From Mesorhizobium sp. B2-1-8 (GTDB taxonomy: Bacteria; Pseudomonadota; Alphaproteobacteria; Rhizobiales; Rhizobiaceae), in assembly GCF_006442545.2 (NCBI RefSeq), contig NZ_CP083952.1, positions 1,426,001-1,490,000 of the forward strand: DNA of 64,000 nucleotides. Direction: 5' to 3'. Of this stretch, positions 1-9,088 are shown piece after piece. Numbering within the stretch: position 1 is the first letter of the stretch; each line of letters begins with the position of its first letter. The position numbers and the translations under genes are program-made. The notes under the pieces were generated by a model. The model was given only the letters and a program-made list of their open reading frames with translations, had not been told where the DNA came from and made no database searches.

Positions 1-44
1 CGGCCGATGCGGCCAAATCCGTTGATGGCAACTCTGACGGTCAT
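1..44 (-). CDS. gap: Glyceraldehyde-3-phosphate dehydrogenase, N-terminal fragment (runs off window)
   Basis: Only the first 14 codons are in the window. They read MTVRVAINGFGRIG, the start of the NAD-binding Rossmann fold of type I GAPDH, including the NGFGRIG dinucleotide-binding motif. The enzyme oxidises glyceraldehyde 3-phosphate to 1,3-bisphosphoglycerate in the cytoplasm. A GGGAGAG ribosome binding site precedes the ATG. The gene lies 213 nt downstream of tkt on the same strand, the tkt-gap order usual in Rhizobiales. The motif makes the family clear, but the rest of the gene cannot be judged. Confidence 0.9.
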   Translation of the reverse strand, partial: MTVRVAINGFGRIG

Positions 45-257
45 TGTTCTCTCCCTGGGAGCTGGAAGGCAGACGATTGGTCCGCAGCTTCATAGCGGCG
101 GACGGGCGAAGAATCCAGCCGCAGCGGGCTGGATTTAAATCGATTAGGTTAGGCCAGTCCAGCGAAACCGCTTTTCACGCGATCTCGCCGGGGATTTTGT
201 TTCGTGCATGTCGTTATCCCAAAACCGCGATACACTTTTGGGCGACATGCCCGGGCC

Positions 258-2249
258 TCATTTGCCGTGCAGGCGGGCTTCCGCTGCCTTGGCAGCCGCA
301 TCGGCGGTGATACCGAAATGCGGATAGAGCTGCTCGATGGTGCCCGAGGCACCGAAGCTGGTCATGCCGATGAAGATGCCATCGGATCCAATGAGATGAT
401 CCCAGCCCTGGCGGATGCCGGCCTCGATCGCCATCTTGATCGGCGCCGAACCGATCGTCTTCTTGCGATAGGCGCCGCTCTGCTTGTCGAACAGTTCGAA
501 GCAAGGCACCGAGACGACACGGGTCGGGTGGCCATGCTTTTCCAGAAGGTCGCGGGCGCCGAGTGCGATCTCGACCTCGGAGCCGGTAGCGAAGATCGTC
601 ACCGCGGCTTCACCGCTGGCGGCGGCGAGTTCATAGGCGCCCAGGCTGCTAAGGTTGTTTTCGGTGAACTCGGTGCGCACGGTCGGCAGGTTCTGACGGG
701 TCAGCGCCAGCGTCGACGGCGTCTTTTCGGATTCGAGCGCGATCTGCCAGCATTCAGCGGTTTCGACCGCGTCGGCCGGACGGAACACATTGTGATTGGG
801 AATGGCGCGAAGGGCCGCCATGTGCTCGACCGGCTGGTGGGTCGGGCCGTCTTCGCCCAGACCAATGGAATCATGGGTCATGACGAAGATCGAGCGGATG
901 CCCATCAGCGAGGCAAGCCGCATCGACGGACGGGCATAGTCGGAGAAGCACAGGAAGGTGCCGCCATAGGCGATGAGGCCGCCATGCAGCGTCAGGCCGT
1001 TGATGGCCGCGGCCATGCCATGCTCGCGAATGCCGTAGTGGACATAGCGCTGGCCGTAGTCGTCCGGCGTGATGTTCTTGGTCTGGCTGGTCTTGGTGTT
1101 GTTGGAGCCGGTCAGATCGGCCGAGCCGCCGATGGTTTCCGGTACCGCGCCGTTGATGACTTCCAACGCCATCTCGGAGGATTTGCGAGTGGCGACCTTC
1201 GGCTTGTCGGCCGTAAGCTTCTTCTTGTAGTCGACGATGACGGCGTCGAAGTTCGCCGGCAGCTTGCCCGCGGTGCGGCGCTCGAACTCTGCCTTCAGCT
1301 TCGGATCGGCCTTGGCGAGGCGGCCTTCCCAGTCTGTGCGCGCCTTGACGCCGGCCTTGCCGGCGGTGCGCCAGGCATCGAGGATGTCGGCCGGGATTTC
1401 GAAGGGCGGAGAATCCCAGTTGAAGAACTTGCGCGCGCCGGCGATCTCGTCGGCGCCTAGCGGCGAGCCGTGCGCCTTGTTGGTGCCGGCCTTGGTCGGC
1501 GCGCCGAAGCCGATGGTCGTCTTGCAGGCGATCATCGTCGGCTTGTCGGAATGGCGGGCGGCTTCGATGGCATAGGCGATCGCTTCGGGATCGGTGCCAT
1601 CAATGTGGCTGGCGTTCCAGCCGGAGGCCTGGAAGCGGGCGACCTGGTCGGTGTTGTCGGCGAGCGACACCGGGCCGTCGATCGAGATGTTGTTGTTGTC
1701 CCAGAAGACGATCAGCTTGTTGAGCTTGAGGTGACCGGCAAGCGCGATGGCTTCCTGGGAAACACCTTCCATCAGGCAGCCGTCGCCGGCCAGCACGTAG
1801 GTGTAATGGTCGACGAGGTCGTTGCCGAAGGCGGCGTTCATGATGCGCTCGCCGAGCGCGAAGCCGACCGAATTGGCGAGGCCCTGGCCGAGCGGGCCGG
1901 TCGTGGTTTCGATGCCGGTGGCATGACCGTATTCGGGATGGCCGGCCGTTTTCGAACCCAGCTGGCGGAAGTGCTTGATCTGATCGATGGTCATGTCTTC
2001 GTAGCCGGTCAGATGCAGCAACGAGTAGAGCAGCATCGAGCCATGGCCGGCCGACAGGATGAAGCGGTCGCGGTCGGCCCAGTGCGGGGCCTTGGGGTCA
2101 TATTTCAGGAAGCGGGTGAACAGCACCGTAGCGACGTCGGCGCAGCCCATGGGCAGGCCGGGATGGCCGGAATTCGCCTTCTCGACGGCGTCCATGGAGA
2201 GGAAACGGATCGCATTGGCCATCCGGTCATGTTGTTCACGCGACGTCAT
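258..2249 (-). CDS. tkt: Transketolase
   Basis: Thiamine-diphosphate enzyme that moves two-carbon ketol units between sugar phosphates in the pentose phosphate and Calvin-type pathways. The 663-residue product is the usual transketolase length. Near the N-terminus it has SGHPGLPMG; further on comes the TPP/metal motif [13 protein letters not shown] followed by DNN; the middle and C-terminal pyrimidine and transketolase_C domains are complete. The frame is open further upstream, but the ATG at 2249 (MTSREQ) is chosen because a GGAGGT Shine-Dalgarno sequence sits just before it. It is transcribed divergently from the DUF4164-zapA pair and precedes gap. Confidence 0.97.
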   Translation of the reverse strand: MTSREQHDRMANAIRFLSMDAVEKANSGHPGLPMGCADVATVLFTRFLKYDPKAPHWADRDRFILSAGHGSMLLYSLLHLTGYEDMTIDQIKHFRQLGSKTAGHPEYGHATGIETTTGPLGQGLANSVGFALGERIMNAAFGNDLVDHYTYVLAGDGCLMEGVSQEAIALAGHLKLNKLIVFWDNNNISIDGPVSLADNTDQVARFQASGWNASHIDGTDPEAIAYAIEAARHSDKPTMIACKTTIGFGAPTKAGTNKAHGSPLGADEIAGARKFFNWDSPPFEIPADILDAWRTAGKAGVKARTDWEGRLAKADPKLKAEFERRTAGKLPANFDAVIVDYKKKLTADKPKVATRKSSEMALEVINGAVPETIGGSADLTGSNNTKTSQTKNITPDDYGQRYVHYGIREHGMAAAINGLTLHGGLIAYGGTFLCFSDYARPSMRLASLMGIRSIFVMTHDSIGLGEDGPTHQPVEHMAALRAIPNHNVFRPADAVETAECWQIALESEKTPSTLALTRQNLPTVRTEFTENNLSSLGAYELAAASGEAAVTIFATGSEVEIALGARDLLEKHGHPTRVVSVPCFELFDKQSGAYRKKTIGSAPIKMAIEAGIRQGWDHLIGSDGIFIGMTSFGASGTIEQLYPHFGITADAAAKAAEARLHGK

Positions 2250-2510
2250 GGTACCTCCAGGGTGGGGGTTTGGGGGGCTTGGGAGAGCCCTTGAAAAGGG
2301 TGCGCGACACATAGCAGGCGCGGGCTTTTAGTCAACAAATCGGGTGCAGATTTGCCGGTCTTGTGATGCCGCAGGCAGGCCTACTTTAGCGTTAGCGGGG
2401 GACAGTCGCGAGAGCTTTGTTGACGTTGCCTTCACCCGGTGCCTAATGTTTCCTGGATAACGCGTTCTGAACGCGAACGATTCGGTGATGGGCAGGGCAG
2501 GACGAAGGCC

Positions 2511-2783
2511 ATGACCGGGGAAACCACGCTCAAGGAAGTAATCGCCAGGCTGGGTAAGGCCATAGAAGGGCTGGAAAACGCCGTCGCGGCCAAGCTCGAG
2601 CATGAGCGGGACTATTCGGAAGCCGAGGCCGAAGTGCAGCGGATGAATGCCGATCGCTCCCGGCTGGCGCAGGAGCTCGACAATTCCGAAGCGCGCGCCG
2701 AACGGCTGGAAGACGCCAACAAGGAAGTATCGCGACGGCTGGTGACCGCGATGGAAACCATCCGCGCCGTGTTGGACAGATAG
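2511..2783 (+). CDS. Small coiled-coil protein, DUF4164 family
   Basis: A 90-residue, highly charged, predicted all-alpha protein with heptad-like spacing through most of its length (LEHERDYSEAEAEVQRM, LAQELDNSEARAERLED), so a coiled coil is likely. There is no signal peptide or membrane segment. Proteins of this type are found immediately upstream of zapA in Rhizobiales, and here zapA begins 11 nt downstream, so the two are probably one operon. A role with ZapA at the division septum is inference from position. The ATG at 2511 is preferred over an upstream in-frame start because an AGGACGAAGG stretch precedes it. Confidence 0.75.
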   Translation: MTGETTLKEVIARLGKAIEGLENAVAAKLEHERDYSEAEAEVQRMNADRSRLAQELDNSEARAERLEDANKEVSRRLVTAMETIRAVLDR

Positions 2784-2794
2784 GAGCTGGCCCG

Positions 2795-3160
2795 ATGGCA
2801 CAGGTCACGGTTTCAATCGACGGCAAGCAGTACCGCATGGCCTGCGACGAGGGCCAGGAAGAGCATCTGATCGACCTCGCCGAACGCTTCGACCGTTATG
2901 TCTCGCATCTGAAGGATTCTTTTGGCGAGATCGGCGACCAGCGGCTGACCGTCATGGCCGGCATCATGGTGATGGACGAGCTCTCCGAGCTGCAGAAGCG
3001 CGTCAAGGGCATGGAGAGCGAGGTGCTGACCTTGCGCAAGACGCGCGACGAGGCGCTGACCAAGGCCGACAAGAGCGACAGCGTGCTGACCAACGCGCTT
3101 GGCGCCCTGGCGCAGCGCATGGAAGATCTGGCGACGTCGCTGGCGATCAACAAGGCCTGA
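2795..3160 (+). CDS. zapA: Cell division protein ZapA
   Basis: A 121-residue protein with the ZapA fold. The N-terminal part (about residues 1-45, VTVSIDGKQYRMACDEGQEEHL) forms the globular domain and the rest is a long helical coiled coil. ZapA binds and bundles FtsZ filaments at the Z-ring in the cytoplasm. It is the second gene of a pair with the DUF4164 coiled-coil gene and is divergent from tkt. A well-formed ribosome binding site (TAGGAGCTG) precedes the ATG. Confidence 0.93.
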   Translation: MAQVTVSIDGKQYRMACDEGQEEHLIDLAERFDRYVSHLKDSFGEIGDQRLTVMAGIMVMDELSELQKRVKGMESEVLTLRKTRDEALTKADKSDSVLTNALGALAQRMEDLATSLAINKA

Positions 3161-3364
3161 GGCGCGCCTCCCCGATCCCTGACGTCTGTCTCATGCCCGA
3201 TGTCACGCTCTATTTTTCGCCCCGCAGGCGCGGAAAAATTTTGCCCGTCGGGCGATAGCCGTCATCTCCGGCGTTTAATCAGTCACGCTGCGGTGGTACG
3301 ATTAGGTGCCGGCGCCGGCCGGCAAAAGAATGCCGGCTATATTTCACAAGGGTAGGGATAGGTC

Positions 3365-4024
3365 ATGAGTCTTCGTATCAACGACATCGCGCCGGACTTC
3401 ACCGCCGAGACCACGCAAGGGACCATCAAGTTCCATGACTGGATCGGCGACGGTTGGGCGATCCTGTTCAGCCATCCGAAGAATTTCACGCCGGTCTGCA
3501 CGACCGAGCTTGGCACGATGGCGGGGCTCGAGGGCGAGTTCAAGAAGCGCAACGTCAAGATCATCGGCATTTCGGTCGACCCGGTCGAAAGCCACGGTAA
3601 ATGGCAGGACGACATCAAGACGGCGACCGGCCATTCGGTGCATTATCCGCTGATCGGCGACAAGGACCTCAAGGTCGCAAAGCTCTATGACATGCTGCCA
3701 GGCGGCGCCGGCGAAACCTCGGAAGGCCGCACGCCCGCCGACAATGCTACCGTGCGCTCGGTCTACGTCATCGGACCGGACAAGAAGATCAAGCTGGTGC
3801 TGACCTACCCGATGACGACGGGGCGCAACTTCGACGAGATCCTGCGCGCGGTCGATTCCATGCAGCTCACCGCCAAGCACCAGGTGGCGACGCCGGCGAA
3901 CTGGAAGCAGGGCGAGGACGTCATCATCACGGCCGCCGTTTCCAACGAGGATGCAATCAAGCGCTTCGGCGCCTACGAGACCATCCTGCCCTATCTCAGG
4001 AAGACCAAGCAGCCTTCCGCCTGA
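3365..4024 (+). CDS. Peroxiredoxin, 1-Cys (Prx6) type
   Basis: A 219-residue thiol peroxidase that reduces hydrogen peroxide, organic peroxides or peroxynitrite. The peroxidatic cysteine lies in FTPVCTTELG (about residue 46). The length, the C-terminal dimerisation extension after residue 160 and the pattern DPVESHGKWQDDI match the Prx6 subfamily, which works without a resolving cysteine of its own. The upstream 204 nt hold its promoter but no recognisable operator. The next gene encodes an ETHE1-like MBL hydrolase in the same direction, so a joint role in peroxide or sulfane-sulfur stress is possible. Confidence 0.93.
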   Translation: MSLRINDIAPDFTAETTQGTIKFHDWIGDGWAILFSHPKNFTPVCTTELGTMAGLEGEFKKRNVKIIGISVDPVESHGKWQDDIKTATGHSVHYPLIGDKDLKVAKLYDMLPGGAGETSEGRTPADNATVRSVYVIGPDKKIKLVLTYPMTTGRNFDEILRAVDSMQLTAKHQVATPANWKQGEDVIITAAVSNEDAIKRFGAYETILPYLRKTKQPSA

Positions 4025-4170
4025 AGCCAGCGCGTCGGAACGGTTTTTGGCTTTTCCGCTCCTGCGAGCCAAGTCATACTTGACTGGCCCGCCGGGGCGG
4101 ACAACCATGCTCGCGATGGGTTCCGGTGGAGAAAATCGTTCCTGCCGGCCCTGGGGTAAGGGAGCCGGAA

Positions 4171-5043
4171 GTGGATGTAGCTTTGGCCAGGCCTTTGGTC
4201 AGCGGCTTCTATGACAAGCCGACCGGGGCCATCCAGTATGTCGTCTCGGACCCGGCAACGAAGCGATGCGCCATCGTCGATCCGATCCTTGATTTCGACG
4301 AGAAATCCGGCGCAACGGGTACGAGGAGCGCGGATGCCCTGCTCGATTTCGTTGGGGAAAATGGGCTGGAGCTCGAATGGATCCTCGACACCCATCCCCA
4401 CGCCGACCATTTCTCGGCGGCGCATTACCTGAAACAGAAGACCGGAGCGTCGATGGCGATCGGCGACAGGATCGTCGACGTCCAGGCGCTGTGGAAGGTC
4501 ATCTACAACTGGCCGGATTTTCCTGCCGACGGAACGCAGTGGGACAGGCTGTTCGCCGAGGGCGAGACGTTCCGGATCGGAACCCTCCCGGTCAAGGTGC
4601 TGTTCTCACCCGGACATACGCTGGCGTCGATCACCTATGTGGTGGGGGATGCGGCCTTCGTGCATGACACGCTGTTCATGCCCGACAGCGGCACGGCGAG
4701 GACGGATTTTCCCGGCGGCAGCGCCGCGCGGCTCTGGCGCTCGATCCAGGGCATCCTGGCGATGCCGGACGAGACGCGCGTCTTCGTCGGCCATGATTAT
4801 CAGGCCGGTGGCCGCGAGCCCCTGTGGGAAAGCACCGTGGCAGCGCAGAGGGCCACCAACATCCATCTTGTCGCCGCGCGCACAGAGGCTGAGTTCGTCG
4901 CGCTGCGCGAGGCGCGCGACCGCACATTGCCGATGCCGCGACTGATCCTGCATGCGCTGCAGGTCAACATGAACGGCGGGCGGCTGCCGGAACCTGAAGC
5001 CAATGGCCGGCGGTACCTCAAGTTTCCGCTGGATGGGCTTTGA
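4171..5043 (+). CDS. MBL-fold hydrolase, ETHE1/Blh-like (probable persulfide dioxygenase)
   Basis: A metallo-beta-lactamase-fold protein of about 290 residues. The metal-binding motif THPHADHFSAA, the later SPGHT and the GHDY motif are all present, and DSGTARTDFPGG is characteristic of the ETHE1 and Blh persulfide dioxygenase group. Those enzymes oxidise glutathione persulfide to sulfite with a single iron. Start choice: GTG at 4171 has AAGGGAG eight bases upstream. GTG at 4126 would add 15 residues but lacks a clear ribosome binding site. No BigR-like regulator or rhodanese gene is adjacent. The specific activity is inferred from motifs only. Confidence 0.8.
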   Translation: MDVALARPLVSGFYDKPTGAIQYVVSDPATKRCAIVDPILDFDEKSGATGTRSADALLDFVGENGLELEWILDTHPHADHFSAAHYLKQKTGASMAIGDRIVDVQALWKVIYNWPDFPADGTQWDRLFAEGETFRIGTLPVKVLFSPGHTLASITYVVGDAAFVHDTLFMPDSGTARTDFPGGSAARLWRSIQGILAMPDETRVFVGHDYQAGGREPLWESTVAAQRATNIHLVAARTEAEFVALREARDRTLPMPRLILHALQVNMNGGRLPEPEANGRRYLKFPLDGL

Positions 5044-5071
5044 GGCAACCGTGGCTCCGGCTGCGGCGTAT

Positions 5072-5107
5072 AAAAAGGCGGCGCCAGTTTCCTGACGCCG
5101 CCGTTTG
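5072..5107. terminator. Bidirectional intrinsic terminator
   Basis: An 11-bp inverted repeat (GGCGGCGCCAG and CTGACGCCGCC, one mismatch, 3-nt loop) is flanked by five A on the left and T-rich sequence on the right. It lies between the convergent MBL hydrolase and rpoH genes and can serve both. Confidence 0.8.
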
Positions 5108-5127
5108 TTTCGTAGCCGATCCCGGCT

Positions 5128-6039
5128 TTACGCCGCTGGCTGTGCCTCGATGGTGCGCAGCGCCTGCATCTGGCGCTTGGCGGCGGCCTTGACGGCATCC
5201 TGCACCTTTTCGAAGGCGCGCACCTCGATCTGGCGAACGCGCTCGCGGCTGATGTCGAACTCGGCCGACAGTTCCTCAAGCGTCAGCGGCTCCTCGGCCA
5301 GGCGACGTGCCTCGAAGATGCGCCGCTCGCGATCGTTGAGCACGGCCAGCGCGCCCGACAGCATGCCGCGCCGGTTTTCCAGCTCGTCCTGCTCGATCAG
5401 CATTTCCTCCTGGCTTTCGTGGTCGTCGACCAGCCAGTCCTGCCATTCGCCGGACTCGCCTTCCGTCGCCCGGATCGGCGCGTTGAGTGACGCGTCGCCG
5501 GACAGACGGCGGTTCATCGACACCACTTCGGCCTCGGAAACGTTCAGCCGCGTGGCGATCTCGGCGATCTGGTCGGGCTTGAGGTCGCCATCGTCCAGCG
5601 CCTGGATCTTGCCCTTCACCTTGCGGAGATTGAAGAACAGACGCTTCTGGTTGGCGGTCGTGCCCATCTTGACCAGGCTCCACGAGCGCAGGATGTATTC
5701 CTGGATCGAGGCCTTGATCCACCACATGGCGTAGGTGGCGAGGCGGAAACCTCGCTCGGGTTCGAATTTCTTGACGGCCTGCATGAGGCCGACATTGCCT
5801 TCCGAGATCACTTCGCCGATCGGCAGGCCATAGCCGCGATAGCCCATGGCGATCTTGGCGACGAGCCTGAGATGGCTGGTGACGAGCTTGTGCGCGGCCG
5901 TGGTGTCTTCATGCTCGGCATAACGCTTGGCGAGCATGTACTCTTCCTGCGGCTGAAGCATGGGAAAGCGGCGGATTTCTTCGAGATAGCGGCTGAGGCC
6001 GCCTTCGCCGGAAACGATACTGGGTAATGACTGGGCCAT
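5128..6039 (-). CDS. rpoH: RNA polymerase sigma-32 factor RpoH
   Basis: A 303-residue group 3 heat-shock sigma factor. Region 2 is clear (YMLAKRYAEHEDTTAAHKLVTSHLRLV, then GLMQAVKKFEPERGFRLATYAMWWI). The RpoH box lies in NQKRLFFNLRK and distinguishes sigma-32 from other sigma-70 members. Region 4.2 is present as LEELSAEFDISRERVRQIE. It directs core polymerase to heat-shock promoters. It lies 189 nt downstream of an RluD-type gene in the same direction, and that gap is large enough for its own promoter. Rhizobia usually carry more than one rpoH; which paralogue this is cannot be settled here. Confidence 0.95.
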   Translation of the reverse strand: MAQSLPSIVSGEGGLSRYLEEIRRFPMLQPQEEYMLAKRYAEHEDTTAAHKLVTSHLRLVAKIAMGYRGYGLPIGEVISEGNVGLMQAVKKFEPERGFRLATYAMWWIKASIQEYILRSWSLVKMGTTANQKRLFFNLRKVKGKIQALDDGDLKPDQIAEIATRLNVSEAEVVSMNRRLSGDASLNAPIRATEGESGEWQDWLVDDHESQEEMLIEQDELENRRGMLSGALAVLNDRERRIFEARRLAEEPLTLEELSAEFDISRERVRQIEVRAFEKVQDAVKAAAKRQMQALRTIEAQPAA

Positions 6040-6228
6040 GATAGCGCCCCCTCTCTATTGGAGTGATGCCCCCGAAACGCGGCGGGCATGTGACGCGAGC
6101 ACCAAAGGCTCGCCCGCGACAACAGATCCTATACAGGAACAAAACCAGAAAAGACAGGCATTTGTTCAACACGAAACAGTGTGTCACGCTGAAGTGAACA
6201 ATGACAGTCAGGTTTTTTGATGGTCGGT

Positions 6229-7284
6229 TCAGAGTTTGCTGAAGCCGTCGACGAGTTTCTCCATATCCCTCGGCATCGGTGCCTCGAACCTCATCGTTAG
6301 ATGGGTAGTGGGATGCCGAAATGCAAGGAGCCAGGCATGCAAAGCTTGCCGGGAAAATGCCTTGACCTGACTTTTCAAGGGCTCCGGCAGCCGATTGGCC
6401 TTGGTGCGGAACGCCAGGCCGTAATCAGGGTCGCCGATGACGGGATGGCCGATATGGGCCATGTGAACGCGGATCTGGTGGGTGCGGCCGGTTTCCAGTC
6501 GACATTCGACGAGGCTTGCGGTGGCGAATTCCCGCTGGTCCTCGCCGAAACGCTCCTGCACGGCAAAGCGGGTGACGGCGTGGCGCGCGTCGTCGCGGCC
6601 TTCCGGCACGACAGCGCGGCGCACCCGGTCGGCGGCGCGGCCAAGCGGCGCATCGATCGTTCCGGTCGGCCTCTGCGGTATGCCCCAGACCAGCGCCAGA
6701 TAGGCGCGTTCGAGGTCGCCCGTCAGGCCGTGGTCGGCAAAGGCTTCCGACAGGGCCTTGTGGGCGCGGTCGGTCTTGGCGACCACCATTACGCCGCTGG
6801 TCTCCTTGTCGAGGCGGTGGACGATGCCCGGCCGGCGCACCCCGCCAATGCCCGACAGGCTGTCGCCGCAATGGTGGATCAGCGCATTGACCAGCGTGCC
6901 GGTCCAGTTGCCGGCGCCGGGGTGCACGACAAGCCCCGCCGGCTTGTTGATGACGATCAACTCGTCGTCTTCGTAGAGCACGTCGAGCGCTATGTTCTCG
7001 CCCCGCGGCTGCGCCGGTTCCGGTTCCGGCATGGCGACCGACACATTTTCGCCCGCGCTCATCTTGCGTTTGGTTTCGTCGACCGGTTTGCCGTCGATGA
7101 CGACGGCGCCTTGCCTGATCAGCATCTGTACGCGACTGCGTGACATGTCCGGGCCAAGGGCGGCTGCCAGCCACTGGTCCAGGCGTTGGCCCGCCGCATC
7201 CGCGCCCGCGACCAGCAAGGTGGGCGCGGCCTCCATCAACAGGTCCTCTATCAATTCGGGGGCCTCTTCGCTATGAGCGCTCAT
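6229..7284 (-). CDS. RluA/RluD-family 23S rRNA pseudouridine synthase
   Basis: A 351-residue protein with an N-terminal S4 RNA-binding domain (about residues 30-90, RLDQWLAAALGPDMSRSRVQMLI) and a C-terminal pseudouridine synthase domain. The catalytic aspartate is in HRLDKETSG, preceded by the KPAGLVVHPG motif. Length and domain order match RluD, which modifies helix 69 of 23S rRNA. The family call is secure and the exact target site is inferred. Its start is 26 nt from the divergent small membrane-protein gene at 7311, so their promoters overlap. Confidence 0.92.
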   Translation of the reverse strand: MSAHSEEAPELIEDLLMEAAPTLLVAGADAAGQRLDQWLAAALGPDMSRSRVQMLIRQGAVVIDGKPVDETKRKMSAGENVSVAMPEPEPAQPRGENIALDVLYEDDELIVINKPAGLVVHPGAGNWTGTLVNALIHHCGDSLSGIGGVRRPGIVHRLDKETSGVMVVAKTDRAHKALSEAFADHGLTGDLERAYLALVWGIPQRPTGTIDAPLGRAADRVRRAVVPEGRDDARHAVTRFAVQERFGEDQREFATASLVECRLETGRTHQIRVHMAHIGHPVIGDPDYGLAFRTKANRLPEPLKSQVKAFSRQALHAWLLAFRHPTTHLTMRFEAPMPRDMEKLVDGFSKL

Positions 7285-7310
7285 CGAAAAACCATTCCGG
7301 AATATTTGCC

Positions 7311-7694
7311 ATGGCCCGGCCCGATGCCGACGAAGACCAGGAAAAGCCGCTTGACCCCGAGGTCGACAAGCTGCGCGGCAAGCTCATCCGCTTCATGGTC
7401 ATCAATCTCGGCCTCTTGTTTGTTGCTCTTATGGTGGTGATCGGCGCCCTTGTCTACAAAGCCCGCAAGGCGCCATCGGCCAACCCGCCGCTGTCCGGCG
7501 ACGTCCAGACGCCGGGTGGCGAGCCGGCCAGCGGCGATATCGTGCTGCCGGTGGGCGCCAGGGTGGTCAGCCAGTCACTGTCGGGCAGCCGTCTTTCGAT
7601 CGACGCCGAGCTTGCCGACGGCAGCCGTGCGATCTTCGTCTATGATATCGCCGAGCGCCGCCTGATCGGCCGTTTTGCAATCCGCAACAAATAG
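7311..7694 (+). CDS. Single-pass membrane protein of unknown function (DUF6476-like)
   Basis: A 127-residue protein. The acidic N-terminus is followed by one hydrophobic segment (about residues 26-50, FMVINLGLLFVALMVVIGAL) and a C-terminal domain of about 75 residues (IVLPVGARVVSQSLSG to RLIGRFAIRNK), predicted to be outside the cytoplasm. It resembles short membrane proteins conserved next to the RluD-type gene in Rhizobiales. No catalytic motif is seen. ATG at 7311 is chosen because the upstream in-frame extension reads into the divergent gene. Confidence 0.75.
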   Translation: MARPDADEDQEKPLDPEVDKLRGKLIRFMVINLGLLFVALMVVIGALVYKARKAPSANPPLSGDVQTPGGEPASGDIVLPVGARVVSQSLSGSRLSIDAELADGSRAIFVYDIAERRLIGRFAIRNK

Positions 7695-7730
7695 GCAGGC
7701 AGCAATGCCGCACACGAGCTTGCCGCAGAC

Positions 7731-8138
7731 ATGACCGGATTCGCCGAACATCGCCGTGTCGCGACCGTGACGCTGGTCGTCGCCGACTATGACGAAGCGA
7801 TCGCCTGGTTTGTCGGGCGGCTGGGCTTTCTGCTGCTCGACGATGTCGATCTCGGCGGCGGCAAGCGCTGGGTGGTCGTCGCGCCCGCCAACGGACAGGG
7901 TGCAAGGCTGCTGCTTGCCGAGGCGTCCGACGAGACGCAGAGGAAAAGCATCGGCAACCAGACCGGCGGCCGGGTCTTCCTGTTCCTCGAAACCGACGAC
8001 TTTGCCCGCGACCATGCCGCCATGCTGGACAAAGGCGTCGAATTCCGCGAGGCGCCGCGTTTCGAACCCTATGGTACCGTGGCCGTTTTCGCCGATCTCC
8101 ATGGCAATCTCTGGGACCTGATCGAGCCCAGGCGGTAA
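7731..8138 (+). CDS. VOC-family (glyoxalase/bleomycin-resistance fold) protein
   Basis: A 135-residue single vicinal-oxygen-chelate domain protein. It starts with the usual first strand and helix (VTLVVADYDEAIAWFVGRLGF) and ends with the typical FADLHGNLWDLIEP strand carrying a possible metal-binding glutamate. This fold occurs in glyoxalase I, dioxygenases and antibiotic-binding proteins; the substrate cannot be read from the sequence. It is 36 nt downstream of the small membrane-protein gene, in the same direction, so they may be co-transcribed. Confidence 0.85.
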   Translation: MTGFAEHRRVATVTLVVADYDEAIAWFVGRLGFLLLDDVDLGGGKRWVVVAPANGQGARLLLAEASDETQRKSIGNQTGGRVFLFLETDDFARDHAAMLDKGVEFREAPRFEPYGTVAVFADLHGNLWDLIEPRR

Positions 8139-8229
8139 CGCGGAGGACCGCTTTTTACTCGATGCGGTAAAGCCGCCGAACCCCAGTTGCTTTTTCCTGG
8201 CCGTCAGCCTATATCGCCGGTTCTTGAAC

Positions 8230-8304
8230 GCGCCCATCGTCTAGCGGTCAGGACACCGCCCTCTCACGGCGGGAACAGGGGTTCGATTCCCCTTGGGCGT
8301 ACCA
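8230..8304 (+). tRNA. tRNA-Glu (anticodon CTC)
   Basis: A 75-nt cloverleaf including an encoded CCA. The acceptor stem pairs GCGCCCA with TGGGCGT. The anticodon stem CCGCC/GGCGG encloses the loop CTCTCAC, giving anticodon CTC. The T arm contains GGTTCGATTCC. No integrase or attachment-site duplication was seen next to it. Confidence 0.95.
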
Positions 8305-8538
8305 AGCAACGGCGTCGTTGATCTCCAGACAATCCAACGATTTCGGACCAGTCCCGCATGGGCTCTGCATGCCTCCAAAGAGCGCGCAATGCCCGGCGAG
8401 AGCCCGGGAATTTCCCATGCCCGAATCCACCCAATTTAAGTCAGGCCGCAGCGCTTGAAAGCACTGCGATCTCTGATACTTGCGGTGCGGGGGTGGCTTT
8501 CGCGGCAACGCGGATTTTGGGTTCGGGTAGAGTTTGGA

Positions 8539-8736
8539 ATGACTTCCGTGAAGACGATATGCGCGCACTGCCATGGCGGCGGCAAGGTTTTCGATTGCTC
8601 CAGATGGCATGCGTCAAAAGGGCATTGCTGCCCGCATGGGACGCATCAAAGTGGTTGTCCCGGAAAGACCGTGGTGTGCGCGGAGTGCGCCGGGCTCGGG
8701 ACGATGCCGGAAGCCGAGTTCAGGGCGGTCGCATAG
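8539..8736 (+). CDS. Small cysteine-rich zinc-ribbon-like protein
   Basis: A 65-residue reading frame with two DnaJ-type knuckles: CAHCHGGGKVFDC near the N-terminus and CAECAGLGTM near the C-terminus. Further Cys/His residues between them (HCCPHGTHQSGCPG) could bind a second metal. Such C-x2-C-x-G-x-G motifs fold around zinc, so a small zinc-binding RNA- or protein-binding role is plausible. It lies in an otherwise gene-poor stretch after tRNA-Glu. The ribosome binding site is weak, so the start is uncertain, but the cysteine pattern argues for a real gene. Confidence 0.55.
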   Translation: MTSVKTICAHCHGGGKVFDCSRWHASKGHCCPHGTHQSGCPGKTVVCAECAGLGTMPEAEFRAVA

Positions 8737-9088
8737 GCCGTCCTACCGCAAAGAGGCGATCTTCGCGGCTATCGATTCCTGCTTGGTGCGTGAGACGGTC
8801 GGCACGTTAAGGTTTGGTTTACCAATAGCCTGTCTACTGGAAACAATTCGCTTTCGGCCCGCGACCACGGATGTACTGGCGCAACCGTCGAGGCGGAAAG
8901 GAAAGGTCGGCTCAGTGCCGGCCTTTTTGCTTTCGGCATTGGCTCGCATCGGCCACGGTCAGGCGCCCCCGGCGGCTTCGCGGTAGGCTCTCTCCGAACA
9001 ACTTTTTGGCAAGGGATATTGCCATCGCCTCGATCGGCCCTACCATCGATTCCGGCAGTCCGGCGCGGATTGCCGGCTGGTCGTGACG
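8737..9088. other. Intergenic region with no recognisable gene
   Basis: About 350 nt between the zinc-ribbon-like gene and the secreted protein gene. Short overlapping frames occur on both strands but none has a ribosome binding site or a recognisable protein pattern. No strong hairpin, repeat or promoter was picked out. Confidence 0.5.

Noticed and set aside
204..1460. Long plus-strand open frame opposite tkt
   Set aside because: It is antisense to a complete transketolase gene, has no ribosome binding site and no family pattern.
3161..3364. 6S RNA after zapA
   Set aside because: ssrS often follows zapA, but I could not find the expected long hairpin with a central bulge in these 204 nt. 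A covariance-model search would settle it.
8230..8304. tRNA-Glu as an attachment site
   Set aside because: No integrase gene and no partial duplicate of the tRNA 3' end was seen in the downstream region.
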